Part shown: positions 63,872-64,000 of the stretch, piece after piece | Layout: the number at the start of each line of letters is the position of its first letter | How positions within the stretch are numbered: the stretch's first letter is position 1 | NCBI RefSeq assembly: GCF_005860805.1 | Contig: NZ_VCEJ01000002.1 | Coordinates: 2,402,375-2,466,374 of the forward strand | From: Dyadobacter luticola | GTDB taxonomy: Bacteria > Bacteroidota > Bacteroidia > Cytophagales > Spirosomataceae | Direction: 5' to 3' | DNA length: 64,000 bases | The notes under the pieces: model-generated | Databases searched by the model: none | Told to the model about the DNA's origin: nothing | The model's input: the letters and a program-made list of their open reading frames with translations, nothing else | Translations under genes and position numbers: made by a program

Positions 63872-64000
63872 TCAGGCAGGTTCGAGGGAATGATCCAGCA
63901 CAAGCAGGCTCCACCCCTCTCCCGACCTGGAAGCGGCGATTTCCTTGCGCCGGTCCTGCATGACTTTTTTGATCCGGCTGGCATAGGCCCAGCAAGTGCC
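63872..64000 (-). CDS. 3' end of an unrecognised gene, cut by window edge
   Basis: 42 codons in frame with the edge, ending at a TGA at 63872. The tail reads WAYASRIKKVMQDRRKEIAA and then GWSLLVLDHSLEPA. The charged helical start and the codon use look like real coding sequence, but two other frames are also open here, so this is uncertain. No family is assigned. Confidence 0.4.
   Translation of the reverse strand, partial: GTCWAYASRIKKVMQDRRKEIAASRSGEGWSLLVLDHSLEPA

Overview
The window reads as a chromosomal segment of a free-living Bacteroidota member of the order Cytophagales, most like Dyadobacter or another Spirosomataceae. The grounds are three SusC/SusD pairs, many Bacteroidota-type lipoproteins, promoters with the TTTG / TAnnTTTG signature, and DUF1501/DUF1549/planctomycete-type cytochrome genes of the kind seen in this group. 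The genus is inference from gene content. I see no rRNA, tRNA, CRISPR array, transposase or prophage.

Region 1 (1-20.4 kb, all minus strand) is a large glycan-utilisation locus. In transcription order from 20.4 kb it holds a beta-propeller-like lipoprotein, a sugar-porter MFS permease, a ROK sugar kinase, a mannose-6-phosphate isomerase-type protein and a GntR/UTRA regulator. These are followed by SusC and SusD, then a DUF1549/DUF1553 cytochrome protein, a DUF1501 protein, a membrane-anchored c-type cytochrome with LRR and discoidin-like parts, and a GH92 alpha-mannosidase-family enzyme cut by the window edge. GH92 plus mannose-6-phosphate isomerase point to a mannose-containing glycan. Near-identical palindromes lie upstream of the three blocks (8775, 14079, 20432), which suggests one GntR regulon that includes the redox module.

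Region 2 (20.5-44.4 kb) is mixed. It has a CPA1 Na+/H+ antiporter broken (or recoded) at an A8 run, an AraC/SDR pair, a C10 cysteine peptidase with a small lipoprotein and a striking inverted repeat upstream, an SGNH hydrolase and an unassigned 940-residue glycosidase-like protein. A probable copper-linked MbnP/MbnH-type cluster follows with an outer-membrane barrel, then a MetF-like reductase, a TonB-dependent receptor, a cupin, a YefM/YoeB toxin-antitoxin pair with its TGTACA-type operator, two more AraC/SDR pairs and a PD40 protein.

Region 3 (44.7-54.4 kb) is a second utilisation locus: SusC, SusD, a BNR-4 protein and, convergent to them, two sulfatases. It probably targets a sulfated polysaccharide. 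Region 4 (54.6-57.6 kb) is a compact TetR, membrane protein and DHA2 efflux locus with one operator in front of each gene. Region 5 (57.6-63.6 kb, minus strand) is a third locus: SusC, SusD and a GH30 lipoprotein. The last 130 bases hold the 3' end of an unrecognised minus-strand gene.
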